DNA from: Botryotinia globosa
Lineage: Eukaryota > Ascomycota > Leotiomycetes > Helotiales > Sclerotiniaceae
Length of the DNA stretch: 64,000 bases
NCBI GenBank assembly: GCA_014898425.1
Contig: RCSZ01000005.1
Coordinates: 1,886,501 to 1,950,500, forward strand
Direction: 5' to 3'
Position 1 is the stretch's first letter; every line of letters begins with the position of its first letter. Made by a program: the position numbers and the translations under genes. The notes under the pieces are model-generated. The model was not told where the DNA came from. It did not search any database and saw nothing but the letters and a program-made list of their open reading frames with translations. Shown piece after piece: positions 35,628-51,004 of the stretch.

Positions 35628-36579
35628 TGTGGAATATCGTTTGGCTTCGAAGCGAAAGGTATCCGAAACGAGTACAAGGAATCACTCATGCAAGGACTCT
35701 AGCATACTTGTATTAAGAATCGGCTTTCAGAAATGAACTTTGGCTAGCTGAGTATGGTACTTGTCAATAGACTTCCATATATCGCCCTTCTGTTCAGAGA
35801 TAAAGAATTCACAATCCTTTTGATTTCTGTCATCCAGGTGTCAGAAGTCTTGATCTACGGACCCATATTCCAACCTAAATTCTAAATACAATATGAAAAG
35901 TTTCGACTTGTATTTGATATGAGATGCCTGCTGAACCCCATTTATGCAAATATATGTTAAGTGTAACATTAAGTCGGCGTTCGTATAATCTATGAGGCAT
36001 TTGTGGAGGAACATTTGATTCATATACACTCCCATGTGGCGTTATGGATACGAATCTGCAGCCAAGATCTTCACCACATCTCACTCCACAGATTTATAAA
36101 TGGGATTATCTTTTATCCATACTTTTTGACATTTCGAACTCCCAACATCTCATAAAATCACATGGCTCAGAAGATTTAGAGATTTTTCTCATTAAAAAAT
36201 GCTGCAAGTCAGTACCCCTTGCAGCAAGTGACACAGACTGTACATGCTGGGTTTGCCTACTCTTCATTTTTGATAAATTAGACGAGGCCCTTCTGTTCGG
36301 TCAAGTTCCAAGACATATTTACCTCGTATCCCCACAAGTTTGAGTCTACCGTCTGACAATTGTAACGCTGCACGCTTTTTGCCTGAAGATTGCTTTAGAT
36401 TATGATTTACCTCGCAGTCTTCTTCGGATGCGAAAAAGGGCTGAGTTAAGGTATACGGGGTGCTGCGATGAGGTGCGAGGGAAGATATAAAGTCATGGAA
36501 CATTCTTGTTGAGGAGGAGTTTTAGTTTTTCAGATAGCTGAAAAGGTGTTGGCTTGTAAGAGCTTTATTTCAAAGATTT

Positions 36580-37471
36580 ATGATAACCATGGCGAAAATA
36601 AACTCATTGAATAATGTGGTCTATTTCCTGTTCTTTTGTAGGTTCTTCCTTGACGTTGTTGACATTCAGTCAACTGATGATATAACATGCCGTAGTGTCC
36701 TTCATCTGGCTACAGCTTCCAAACCATCTATAAAAATGGTCACAGTCAACCCATGCTCTCTCAGTCCAACCATTCCTACGTATATCTCTCCTTCATCACC
36801 TTGCCCAACTATCACCATCTCCACTTCTCATACCTCCTGTCACCAGTAAGTTCAACCATCTAACCTCATATCTTCACCCATCCAAAACAATTCCCCCTCT
36901 TTCCCATAAAGTTCTGGGTTCGCTTATCCAAATCATCTCCAGACAACCCCAACATCCTGCTCCCAGAATTTCTGCATCTCAGATGCCTTTATAACAGTTC
37001 CCTGCACCTGTCCCTACTCCGTACCAACCACCACCTCTACCCTCTACCCCCATGTCCCTCCGCCTGTTCGCAAACTTGTAACATCGGACATCAAATCCAC
37101 CAAGAAACATGCTGTTCCACCACACTCGACTCTCCAACTCCTCTCACCATCCCACGGGTGGCCCAACACTCTGTTCTGTCCTTCTATCCTCCCTACCCAA
37201 TTCATTGCATTCCGCCCTGTCCAGTTCATACCCCAAGCATCACCCCAAGCATCACCACTCAACCCCTAATCTCGTCACCTGCTCCTGTCCCTATCATCCC
37301 CTACCCTACAAACTGCATCTTCCCCTGTCCCATCCACACCGCGACAACCATCACTCCAACTCCGAATTGCGAAAGTATCACACTCACAAAAGGGGTTTCG
37401 TGTCTGTTGATTGTGGGGGTCCGTGTTCGAGTCCTGATGCGAGAGTTCTCCTTTCTTTTTTTGGTTTTTAG
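36580..37471 (+). pseudogene. Cysteine-rich, Pro/Thr-rich protein gene with disrupted frame (tentative)
   Basis: A first exon frame (36580-36845) ends in PCPTITISTSHTSCH at a clean GTAAGT donor. An intron 36846-36911 ending CATAAAG joins it in phase to a second exon with SCSQNFCISDAFITVPCTCPYSVPTTTSTLYP. At a run of five C (37046-37050) the coding pattern jumps to the next frame, where PCPSACSQTCNIG continues with regularly spaced Cys-Pro-Cys-like units (HCIPPCPVHTP, NCIFPCPIHTA, PNCESITLTK). A second jump near AAAAGGGG (about 37385) would lead to VDCGGPCSSPDA and the stop at 37469-37471. The repeated PC motifs with Thr/Pro spacers resemble small secreted or cell-wall proteins of fungi. The N-terminal signal peptide is not clear. 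Either the gene is broken or the assembly has homopolymer errors. I could not rule out an alternative intron. Confidence 0.4.
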
Positions 37472-38449
37472 TTTTGGGTTTCTGGAATTGGAATGGGAAT
37501 TGGGAAAAGGAAGTAGAGAGTAGAGAAGTGGATTTTGGAGAAGAAGAAGAAGAAGAAGAAGAACAACAACAACAAAGACTAAAACTAACCATATCCTCAA
37601 ATAGTATACATATATCTCTCCCGTCACGATAAACTGTGGATGTGGTGGATTGATTGGAACGGTGACGAGTGAGTGTTTTTTTGTGGAAGTTTTTTGAAGT
37701 TTCTGAGTTTGGAGTTTGGAGTTTTATGATTGCTCTTGTATTTTACACTTTGGATCTCAGTTTTTTCCATTTCCTCTCTTCTCTTCTTCTGTTCATAATC
37801 ACTTTTCTCTCCTCTCTCCTCTCTCCCCCGTCTTTCTCCTCTTTTCCCTCCCTTTTTTATACCCCCTCTCTTTTACCCCTCTAACCTCCCCTCTTTTACC
37901 CCCTCCCCCCTTCCCAAACCCTCCCCTCAAAAAACAGAAAAAAATAAATTAATAAAAAATCCAAATCTACAGTTTGATGAGGGAGGAGAAGGGGGAGGGA
38001 GAGAAAAGGGAGGAGGTGGATGTGATGTGAGAGATGAAGAAAAGAGAGATGAAGAAAAGCGAGATGAAGAAAAGAGAGATGAAGAAAAGAGAGACAGAGA
38101 ATAGTGGATGGGTTCAATATAAAACAGGGGAGAAAGCTGAAGCGAATGAGAGAGGGAGTGGATATGAAGAATTTAAAGAGAGAGGGGGAGAGGGTATCAT
38201 TTGTTAGCCTAGCTAGTAAATATACATCATCTATTTGAATTTCTGCTGTTGGACTTCGCCTGCTGCTATATTTGTATATCCGGGCTCTGCTTCTCAGACT
38301 ATTTTTTCCCTTCCTGTATTGTGCGTTATGATCACATCTGTGCATCATATCATATTCATGGATTTCATTATTTCCAAGTTTTGTCTGCATGACATAGCAT
38401 ATGCGCTCAACGACAAAATGATGTAGATGTAGATATAGATATAATGCCA
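37472..38449. other. Intergenic region with pyrimidine-rich tracts
   Basis: Contains GAA and CAA runs (37535-37575), a long T/C-rich tract (37740-37930) and a GATGAAGAAAAGAGA repeat of four copies (about 38032-38095). No gene is supported. Confidence 0.55.
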
Positions 38450-39481
38450 TCACCCCTCTTCCTCTTCCGAACTGACTTCCTCCCCATTCGCAATAGCTTC
38501 CTCTCTAATTTTCTTCGCCCTCTCTCTCTTCTTATCCAATATCTTCTTCAACCCCTTGGCCACATTAAAAACACCACTAGTTCCCGCCCCACAAGCCGCA
38601 CAACTCGGATCTTTCCTATATCTCTTCAACGCACAGCTCTCACAGAAATAATGTCCACACTTTGTAATAATCGGATCCTTATATTTCTCCCTACACAATA
38701 TGCACGCAAAGGGGATATTCTCCAAAAACGCATCATCTTCCTCCTCTTCATCATCTCCTTTGCGATCCGCGCTTGCGATTTTCGTTCCTCCTAAAGTTTT
38801 CTTTCCTTTCGTCACATTCTCCCATTCTTTATCGAGTTGCCAGCCTGCTTTATAGTCCTCTCGCGCGTGTAGATATTTGCAATTATCTCCAAATCCACAA
38901 AATCCAGTCGTTTTGTAATCTTTACATACGTCTGGCGCAAAATCTGTGACGGTTATAGTGCGGATATTGGTTGGTGCTTTAACAGGTCCTACGACGCGAT
39001 TTGGGGCGTCAGGATTCTTTTGTATGAATTTTGTGCTGTTTGCTAAGCCCTTGTATGTTCCATCTGGGATATCTCCTGTGGAGGGTTTCGCGCGTGAGGT
39101 GCCTAGAAGATTCTTGGCAGAGAGAGCATCTGTGGCATTTTCATCATACCAATTACTAGCTCTAGTTGCGTCGTCAGAAGCGCGGATGACAGTACTGTGA
39201 GATGCGGTATATTTTGTGGCGGAGAGGTCGGAGGGAGTGGATGAGGTGTTATTTGTAGATGATGCGGTTATGGCGCCAGTATTCTTCTTTCTTCGTTTTA
39301 TGCGTCGGCCACTTTCATCTTCTGATGAAGAATACCCTGATGTATCATCGTCGCTGTCTGCAGGTGGTGGCGTTGCAGCTCTTTTGCGGAAATTGGACTT
39401 CCCTTTTGCAGATCTCTTTTTGAATATAGCTACTGGTTGTGGAGGATTTGGAGGAGCTGTAGAAGGTTCGGCATTATCCAT
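38450..39481 (-). CDS. cwc24: Pre-mRNA splicing factor Cwc24 (CCCH plus RING finger)
   Basis: A single-exon gene of 343 residues from MDNAEPS; an ATG five codons upstream (39496) is also possible. A basic, Ser-rich N-terminus ends in a region with GDIPDGTYKGLANSTKF, typical of RNF113/Cwc24 proteins. A CCCH zinc finger of C-x8-C-x5-C-x3-H spacing lies at about 186-205 (CKDYKTTGFC...CKYLH). A RING finger spans about 260-297 (CILCREKYKDPIITKCGHYFC...CAAC). The C-terminus is Lys/Glu-rich. This pair and order of zinc fingers is the Cwc24/RNF113A architecture. The yeast protein sits near the 5' splice site in the activated spliceosome before the first catalytic step (established knowledge). It is divergent from the ApsA-like gene with 2.8 kb between. 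Confidence 0.95.
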   Translation of the reverse strand: MDNAEPSTAPPNPPQPVAIFKKRSAKGKSNFRKRAATPPPADSDDDTSGYSSSEDESGRRIKRRKKNTGAITASSTNNTSSTPSDLSATKYTASHSTVIRASDDATRASNWYDENATDALSAKNLLGTSRAKPSTGDIPDGTYKGLANSTKFIQKNPDAPNRVVGPVKAPTNIRTITVTDFAPDVCKDYKTTGFCGFGDNCKYLHAREDYKAGWQLDKEWENVTKGKKTLGGTKIASADRKGDDEEEEDDAFLENIPFACILCREKYKDPIITKCGHYFCESCALKRYRKDPSCAACGAGTSGVFNVAKGLKKILDKKRERAKKIREEAIANGEEVSSEEEEG

Positions 39482-42327
<2,846 letters not shown>

Positions 42328-45300
42328 ATGTCGACCTCTTTGGCAATAGATCATCCGTCAATACTGTCCGACGCGGGAGATAGCAGCAGTAGCAATGATC
42401 CATTCTTGTCTCCCCCTTCGGTTTTGAGCGGCCACCGTTTTTCTCATTTCGATAAACAACTATTTGCGCTGGGCCCTTCAACATCTCCTGAACAAGCCAA
42501 ACGGGCACTGGAAGCACATCTTGCAGAGACGGAACGAAGAATCCAGGAGGCTTCAAACCTCGGTACAACCCTTTTACAGCAGAGAAAAGATTTGGGAGAG
42601 CGCTTGAAGGAAGTCGAGAAACAGCAGAGCGAAGGAGACATTACGCCAGAGTTGCGACAGAAATTGGTTGATATTGAGAGAGAATATAATGAAGTGGGAA
42701 GGGAGACAGCTAGAGCCTTCTTACCAAAGTCAAGAGTACCCAGCAGCGAGATGGGATCATCACCTTTTACTGATAAGGTATAGATAGATTCATGGTTACA
42801 TCAAATTTACCATTACTAACACAATGTAGCGTTCCGCAAGCCCTTCCAAATTCGAAAGTCATACAACTGCTACTGCTTCCCCTTCTAAATTCAGTGTTCC
42901 CAGTCGAAAGCAGCGAAATCAACCTGCGAATCGGGTACACGATATCGAATTCGCGACAGAAATCAGTACCTCACTGTTAGCGCAAGTGCGGCATCTACAA
43001 TCACTTCTAGCAGAGAAGGAAGAATCTCTCAAGACTGTTGCTCTCGAGAAGTCTAGGTTGGAAATCGAAGCCGAAGGTTTTACTCAACGTTTGAGGAGTC
43101 TGGACGAGAGCGAAAATAGATACAAGGATGAGAATTGGAACCTAGAAACTCAAATCCATGAACATTTGGCTACGCAGAAAGAGGCATCGGAACGCGAAAA
43201 GAGGTTAACGCAGAGTCTAAGTCTCTTACAAGCCGAAAAGAGCGCAACGCAAAAGGAATTGGACGAGATCAAGTTGAATCATGCGAAGCTCCAAGATCAA
43301 CACGCATCCACAGTAAAGCATCTTGATGTGGAACTGGGAACTGCTAAGCGAAGCTTGACGATCTTCGAAACCGAAAAGGGGGCTCTTCAGAAGAAGGTTG
43401 AAGAATTGATGGGTCAGAATTCAGAGCTCGCGCGAGCAGTAGCACATCATCGAGGACGAGTGGAGGAACGTGAGGCGTCTCATGGCAGTGGCGAGGAAGA
43501 ACCTCAGACAACAACTGACAACAACACCCCTGAGCATTCTCCGCCTCCGTCGCCGATCAAAATGACTCCTAGACATAGCATGCTAGAATCCGAAACTTTG
43601 AAGAGCTCTCTTCATCACGCTCATCGAATGATTCAAAATCTCAAGGGTAACATTCACAGAGAGAAAACCGAAAAGCTAGAACTAAAGCGTATGCTGCAAG
43701 AGGCTAGAGATGAAATTGAGGTTGCGCGCCGAGGCGAACCACAGGTAGACTCCCCTGGACCGAGAAGAGCTCGAAAGAATGCTCCTATTCAAGCCAAGAA
43801 GCCATTCAAAGTGGGCCAACTTGGTGGTATTAGGAATAGTAGAAGTGAAGTCTTGATTGAAGAGGATCAGGAAGACCACTTTGAGGATATTGACTGGGAG
43901 GATGATCATGAACAACCAAGTCCAAGCCGTGGTTCTCGCTCCATGGGCGCTAGTTCTGGAGCCGCTATTGCAGCTTCTATGGCGGCTGGCATTGCTAAAT
44001 CTTCTCATAACCTTTTCGGAAGCTCGACTGAACAAAGTGATGCTTTCGAAACGGCAAACGAACGTTCGACAGAGACGGAAGATTTCCAGACTGGTGTAGA
44101 AGATATGACTGGCGCGGATGATACAGACACAGAAACAGAAAAGGGTGGTACCATTCGAGCGAAGGCCTCGCGTCAATCTATGGCTTTGTCGAAGGCTGGT
44201 AATCGCGATTCATTCCAGAGCACTGCTTCAACGTCTGAGGATGAGTACATGTACGAAGATGCAAAGATACCTGGTATCCATCCACAACGACTAAGACTTA
44301 AAGTCAGCCGTAATGGCAATCGACGTTCACGTGTTGCTAGCGATGATGCTAAAGCGGAAAGTCCAATTGACTTTGTCGATCGCAATCACGGTACCCCTAA
44401 GCCGGCTAGACAAAGCTTGTTTGCAGAATTGGGCGAATTAGGAAGTGATGATGAATCTGTCGCTTCTGGTCCTCCTAGTCGCTACGCATCAAGGGGTAAT
44501 ACTCCACAATCATCGAGGCCAAGCACCGCTAGGAATGTTTCTGCTGCGATTACTATCCCACCAGTACCAAGAATACCAATGATCGATTCTGCTATGATGA
44601 CCGATCCTTGGGAGCCAGAGCCACATGCGCAAACAACAAGTGTGCCGATATTGTCAGGCCTTACCGGTGCCGCACTTGGGGCTGCTGGTGGTGTTGCGGC
44701 TGTATTAGGTTTCAATAAAGAACATGGTCGAGCTATATCACCCGAACCTGAATCTAAATCTCAAGCTCTTCAACCTACAATCGATGCTTCAAATGATGAG
44801 CCCCTGGCAACAGAAGGTCGGCCAATAGTTTCACATCCACAAATCGAGCCACAGGCATCTGAAATTTCTCCAGAAGTTGAGGCAACTAAGTCTTACCCAG
44901 CGGAAGAAGCTTATCTTGTTTCTTCAAAATATCCGGGTAGACCACCAATGTCTGATGCTGCTCATCAATGGCACGATGAACAAATGAAACAGCAAGCAGA
45001 TGGATTACTAAAGGTTCAACCACAACACGACGTAACACGGCCAGTGTCTACAACATACAGCGATATGAGTTCACAATACGACAGTGAACTCATTGACGAA
45101 AAACTGGACAAATTCCCATCGCCTCCACTGTCGAGTACCAATCCATTGACCATATCTACAATTCAGTCTGAACATATCGAAGCGGAACCGATTCCAGAAA
45201 TTGAACCAATAGAAGCTGCTCCACTGACATTATCCACGATCCAGTCAGAGCAGATCAGCGCCGAGCCGATCCCGATTGAGCCATTGACGATGTCCACTAT

Positions 45301-47576
45301 TCAATCTGAACACGTCGAGCCAGTCGTTATCGAGGATGTTCGCTCAGAACCATCTACTTTACCTGCTGTTCTGCCTGATGTTCTCCCATCTACTCCGAAA
45401 CGCTCACCAAGACCTGATTACTTTTCAATGTCTCCAGGTTTGGGCTTCTCTACCATCCAATCGGTTGATACAGAACCTATTGCACCTCCTACTCCCAAAA
45501 GTCCAAAGAGAGATGGTGTACTGCTCTCTACATTCCCAACTTCGGAAAGTAAATCGTTTGTTGAAGATAAATCAGAATCCATATCTCCTATTGTAGAGAG
45601 TAAATCTATAGATCAAATCAAATCAGAGGAGCCCAGATCAAGAGATGAGCCACATACCCCAAAGACTGGCTTTATGAGTTCCGTTTTTGGTGGTTGGAAC
45701 AAAAAGCAGTCTAGTGCGCCAATTATTGCTGAGGATGAAACTCGTCAATCGCCAAGTCAATCACCAGTGGCAGAAACACCAGAATCTCAACGACCATTCA
45801 AACCAGTATCGGGAAATGCCACCGAACGATCTATCAAGAAGCCTCGCGTTGAGATGACAGACGAAAGTTCTCAAACTGCTTTGACCGCAGAACAAATCGA
45901 CCAAATGCTCAACAAGAGTAAGAGACAGGATACCGTCCTTGTGGAGGACGGACAGAAGTCTAATGTTCACTCTTCGCTACACGCCATTAGCATCCCTGTA
46001 GCCCTTAAAACCCACAAGTCACAAGAGAGTATTGGCAGCGTTGGTCGTACAAAAGCAAAGAGTCCTGATACTGAATCTTCCGTAGATTTTATGGCTGCGA
46101 GAAGACCTACAAGTTCTGGAAGTGGTAGGAACGCATCAATCACAAGCATTCACCCACCTCTACCCTCAGATCATAAGCAAGTCATTGCTGCTGCTGCTCA
46201 ACGTACAGGTTCTGCAAATGGATCAGGTGACCACAGACATCTCACTACGCTTCCTGAAGACCAACCACAAGAAGAACAACCAAAACGTACCGGATCCTCA
46301 ACTAGCGCAGGTACAGGTGCTATGGGACCTCCTCCAATACCATCTAGCCATAAGAATCGACCCAAAACCCCAAGTTCTCAAGCTCATGGATCCATGAAGA
46401 TAATATCAACTTCAAAATATAGAAATCCATCTACTGAGCGCGAAGTACACTCTCCAACTGGCACAGGAAGGTCAAGACACTCCTCGGTGTCTTCATTCGC
46501 ATCTGAGGTGGATACTCGCTTCAATCTACGTGCTGGAGTTCCAATGCCACAAGGCGTAGAGCCAAGTACCGATCCAAGGATGATTAATGCCATTACTCAA
46601 ACTATGATTGGTGAATATCTTTGGAAATATACCCGCAAAGCTGGCCGTGGTGGAATGTCAGAAAATCGTCATCGACGTTATTTCTGGGTTCATCCATATA
46701 CAAGGACACTGTATTGGAGTGATAGAGATCCTTCGACCGCTGGTCGTTCGGAGCTGAAGGCAAAGAGTGTAGCCATCGAAGCGGTTCGAGTCGTAACTGA
46801 TGATAACCCCATGCCCCCCGGATTACATCGCAAGAGCCTGGTTATCTTGACACCTGGTCGAACTGTTCAATTTACTGCGAGCACAGGACAACGTCATGAA
46901 ACTTGGTTCAACGCACTCTCATACTTGCTTCTGCGCACAGGAGAAGATGCTGTGACTGATACCGTTGAAGTCTCGGGAGCGCTGACAAGCGAAGATGTCG
47001 ATGAGTTCAATCCTGGATATGGCCATGCACACCTAGGTAGTAGGCGAGGAGCTCCATCCCTTTCATCATACAACAGTAGAACTACGCGTAATGACTCGCC
47101 AATAAGCAAGGATAGAAGATATTCTACTATGCATCCTCGATTAGCATCAAGACCTTCAAGACCAACTTTGGCTTCAAACACTTTCTCTCGACTGAGCAAT
47201 TACCTATTGCCTGGTGATGGAAACAGATCTTTCTCTGGTCGAAGAAGCCGAAGTGTTAATGGCGCCCAAAGTATCTATGAAGCCAGTGAGGTTCACGATA
47301 GTGCTGAGGATTTGAGAGAACAAATCGAAAGAGAGGATCGGGAATCTGACAGATTAGAGAACGTACGAGCATGTTGCGATGGTAAGTGTTACTTGTAATG
47401 TTGTATTCAAAGATTAATCTAACTTGGTAATAGGCAAACACGACGTCGGTCATCTTCATCATGAAACTCCCAAAGGTCGTCGAACTATGAGTGCGGCATC
47501 AGGCTCTTATGGACAGACACATCGTGCTCCAAGCCGAACTAGCCAAAGGCCAACCGAACCAACTCAACAGACATAA
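42328..47576 (+). CDS. apsA: ApsA/Num1-like cortical nuclear-migration protein (coiled coil plus PH domain)
   Basis: Three exons, 42328-42777, 42830-47381 and 47434-47576, give 1714 residues. An upstream in-frame Met exists at 42271. The N-terminal 450 residues are largely coiled coil (QAKRALEAHLAETERRIQEAS; LLAEKEESLKTVALEKSRLE). A long disordered acidic and Ser/Pro-rich middle contains loose repeats of LTISTIQSEHIEAEPIP (about residues 915-1030). A short hydrophobic Gly/Ala stretch (LTGAALGAAGGVAAVLGF) lies near residue 760. A PH domain at about 1405-1520 begins IGEYLWKYTRK and contains HRRYFWVHPYTRTLYWSD, the phosphoinositide-binding part, and ends WFNALSYLLLRTG. N-terminal coiled coil plus C-terminal PH domain is the Num1/ApsA/Mcp5 layout. 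In Aspergillus ApsA anchors dynein at the cortex for nuclear positioning (established knowledge). A basic Ser-rich tail follows. Confidence 0.9.
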
Positions 47577-49006
47577 TTTTTTAATCATCGATCAATTTTC
47601 TAGATGCAATCACAATCTTAAATAACTTTTACGAACTCATGCCTCTACTTGAATTTTACTTTCGCCTAACTCGATAAAACAAACAAGATCCGTTTTTCCT
47701 TCATTTTCGGTAAAGAACGTCTAACGGCTGCCAGGACAACTTCCAACACCGTCTCATTTGTCATACTTTTCTTGATTCGTCTATCCATTCATCCATTCGT
47801 CAATCTTTATAATTCCTTCCGTCTCCGTCGTCACCATTGTTTATCGTTCTTTGGGGTTTAAGTCAATGATATCTTTTCAGGCGATGGAGTTATTTTTTGG
47901 CCATTATTTTTCGATGGACTTTAGGGGGCTTATTAGTGCACTATGGTAGCGGGTGGGCAGACGGTGCTATGCGAAATTGTTTCTTGTATTGTGGGATGCA
48001 TTTTATCATTTTATCTCCCCCAAAATGCATAGGGGAGGTGAAGCGCGGGTAGATGGATGGGATGGAATGGACGGATGAGGGAAATCTTTTTTAACTACAT
48101 TTTCTTGTGTTGTGATAGGGTCACCCTTTACTAAATGTATTTGAGAGGAATTAAATACAATAAACTGAATTTTGAGGTTGAAAATGAACATGATGAGAAT
48201 AAGTTTTGATTGATCTAATTTAAATTTGACATGACTGACTTGGTTCTAATTCGAGGAAGTTGACTGATGTGATACCTTCGCAGTCGGGTGGACACTACTA
48301 GCTTCAGCGATCGCCATTTATTTTCTTCAATATGTAATGCTTGTACTCCTCGCACCACCAATAGATAAAAGGAACTGCCGGATACAAGTAGAGATATCGA
48401 GCATGCACCTAATTCGATTGGGTTGATTTGATTTATCAATATGTGGGTTCATTGGTCCGGCTCCACCAGTGGGTGCATGGATTGACGCCGACGGGACACT
48501 GCCCAATTTTCAATATCTTTTATAAATTCATTCTTGAATTGTTTGATATCAGAATTTGTATTTTGATTGTTTTATCTCTATTCAACTTGAGAATTATAAC
48601 CATTCCTAAAATAAATAATTTAATATAGTAAAAGATATTCACACGTTTATTTTTGTACTGTCCCATGGGCCATGAATCTGTACACACACTGTTGCTCCCA
48701 CAAGAACTCTTACCGAGAACCCATGAATCTGTACACCCGCTGTTGCTCCCACAAGAACTCTTACCGAGAACCAATCAGTATATTGTGGAGTGATGTTGTG
48801 AGGGGGTTTCGGGGGTTTCGGGGGCAGATACCACTTTACAAGACTAGGGAGTCTAAAATGTTCTCGAAGTATAAGGGCCGCCCCCATCCAACACAATACT
48901 GAAGCTAACGTAGTGCTTTTGCTTCTTCTACATTCTTGCACTTTTCCTGCATCAGTCTTCAAGTAACAAACACATCATCCACCAACCATCCAAACCATCT
49001 ACCAAT
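47577..49006. other. Intergenic region with a tandem 51 bp duplication
   Basis: 3' flank of the ApsA-like gene and promoter of the P450 gene. The duplication lies at 48671-48772. No gene is supported. Confidence 0.55.
48671..48772. repeat. Tandem duplication of a 51 bp unit
   Basis: Copies 48671-48721 and 48722-48772 begin CATGAATCTGTACAC and end TTACCGAGAACC. They differ at two positions, so the duplication is recent. It lies about 230 bases upstream of the P450 start codon. Confidence 0.93.
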
Positions 49007-51004
49007 ATGAAGACCAATCATCCATCCATCATGGATCAGTTCTCCCCCAGAAAATCCCTCACAACCAGCATCCTCTTCATCCTAAGCACCACCTTTCTCC
49101 TCTACACCCTCGCCCAAAAAATCCTCCTCTCCATCCAACGAAGAAAGTTCGCCAAGCAAAACCACTGTCTCCCGCCCGCCTCCTACCCCCACAAAGATCC
49201 CTTCTACGGACTCGACCTCTTCGTCTCCAATGTTCTCGCCGCGCGAGAAGGGAATTTCATCGAAACGACCCAGAAACGTTTTCATTCCCTCGGTGTAAAC
49301 ACGTACTCCTCTGTATTTCTCGGCACGCACACTATCAATACCATGGATGCGGAAAATATCAAAACGGTGTTGGCGAGCGGGTTTAAGGATTTCGAGCTAT
49401 CGTCGCGGAGGAAAACGGCTATGATGCCGATCTTTGGAAAGGGGATTTTCATCTTGGATGGGAGGGAATGGGAACACTCTCGCGCGATGCTGCGGCCAAA
49501 TTTTGTGAGGAGCCAGGTTGCTGATTTGGATGTTTTCGAGAGACATATTCAGAAATTGATCAAGAGGATTCCGGAGAATGGCAACACGGTGGATTTGTCA
49601 AAATTGTTTTTTATGTTGACGATCGATTCCGGTGAGTTTTTTCTTCGGGTAGAGAGGGGAATGGATGATGAGAGGGTGGGGTGTGATGTACTGATATTGA
49701 GATTTAGCTACGGAATTCCTTTTCGGTGAAAGTACCGAGACATTGGATGAAACAAAGGTTGATTCGCCCGGGCATAGATACTCGGAAGCTTATGATTATG
49801 TAAGTTGTGAGCTCCAGTAGCATCTAAAGGTAATTTTGCTTACTTTGACAGCTTAGTGAACAAACCGGCAAACAACTTCATCGTAAGGAAAACCCAAATC
49901 TCTAAGCGCTCCCCTGCTACCCGTCATGCTTCACAAATAAAAACAAGATACTGACCAATAATCAGTGGGCAAACTAGCTACTCTTTTCCCCAACAAAAAA
50001 TACCAAGATTCTATAAAATATGTCCACTCCTACGTCCGCACTTACGTAGAAAAAGCCCTCGCTCTTCAGGTCTCCGCCCCTCCTCAAAAATCCGAATCCA
50101 CAGATCAAGACCGCTACATATTTCTTGAGCAACTCGCCAAATCCGGCTACAGCGCCTCCAAAATTCAAGCAGAGTTGCTCAACATTCTACTTGCCGGACG
50201 TGATACTACTGCAAGTTTACTTACCATTCTCTTCATGATACTTTCACGTGAACAGAGTGTCCTTGAGAAATTGAGAACAGAGGTTATGGGTCTAGAAGGG
50301 AGAGCTCCAACTTTTGAGGAGATGAAGGATATGAAGTATTTGAAATGGTGTATTAATGAGAGTTAGTTTTTGTTCCTTTGACTTGTCTTTTCTTGTCTCT
50401 CCATCTCCAGAAAGAGAACTAACACACCTAAGCAATGCGACTCTACCCTATCGTTCCATCTTCAAGTCGTGTCGCAATACGAGACACGGTACTTCCCCGA
50501 GGTGGCGGACCTGATGAAAGATCTCCAACCATGGTGAAGAAGGGGAGTTTGGTACAATACAGTTCCTACGGATTGCATCGAAGAAAGGATATCTACGGTG
50601 AAGACGCCGACGAGTTCCGACCTGAAAGGTGGGAGAAATTGAGACCGGGGTATGTAATTGAAGTTTGATGTCGACTTTCAATGATAAGAAATCTCGCTAA
50701 CTTGTGATGTGAAGCTGGGAATATATCGCATTTAGTGGAGGACCGCGTATCTGTATTGGACAGCAATTTGCACTGACGGGTACGTTATTTTCTCGTGTTT
50801 GTATCTTGAGCTTGGGATTATATTCTGTTTCATGATTTCAGATGAGATGAAGAACTGACAAGGAGAATAGAAGCATCATATACCACGATCCGTATTCTAC
50901 AAACCTTCTCGAGAATGGAAGCGAGAGACCAAAACCCCTTCACGGAATGGTTGACACTGACTATGTCGAACAAGTGGGGATGTAAAGTTGGCTTATTTAA
51001 GTAG
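49007..51004 (+). CDS. Cytochrome P450, CYP52-type (alkane/fatty-acid omega-hydroxylase-like)
   Basis: Seven exons: 49007-49631, 49708-49799, 49852-49882 (31 nt), 49966-50361, 50433-50649, 50715-50779 and 50871-51004. They give 519 residues with all phases consistent. An N-terminal membrane anchor lies at about residues 18-37 ([18 protein letters not shown]). The I-helix oxygen-binding motif AGRDTT is at about 326-331. The K-helix ExxR reads ETMR near 381-384, with its Glu and Thr codons meeting across intron 4. The heme-binding [11 protein letters not shown] has its Cys ligand near residue 467. The N-terminal region [25 protein letters not shown] resembles CYP52 and related fungal clan members that hydroxylate alkanes or fatty acids at the omega end. 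The substrate assignment is inference. No reductase or biosynthetic partner genes are adjacent. The second ATG (49031) is an alternative start. Confidence 0.92.

Larger units (their letters stand above)
32651..36579. other. Long intergenic region with minisatellites, a hairpin element and a dispersed repeat copy
   Basis: Almost 4 kb without a supported gene. Contents in order: importin promoter, a 9-bp minisatellite (33280-33369), GACAGACT and GATGGATT runs (33965-34015), repeat copy B (34050-34096), ATAAATAT repeats (34468-34508), a 13-bp repeat (about 34649-34703), a CCTTATCG run (34785-34812), and the palindromic element at 35524-35627. A 148-codon minus-strand frame (34101-33655) begins inside the dispersed repeat and has several Cys, but shows no family resemblance. 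Confidence 0.55.

Noticed and set aside
37420..37440. GTTCGAGTCC resembling a tRNA T loop
   Set aside because: No matching stems or acceptor arm, and it lies in the tail of the disrupted cysteine-rich gene.
49007..51004. P450 as part of a secondary-metabolite cluster
   Set aside because: Neighbours are a cortical anchor gene and a non-coding region, with no synthase, transporter or regulator close by.
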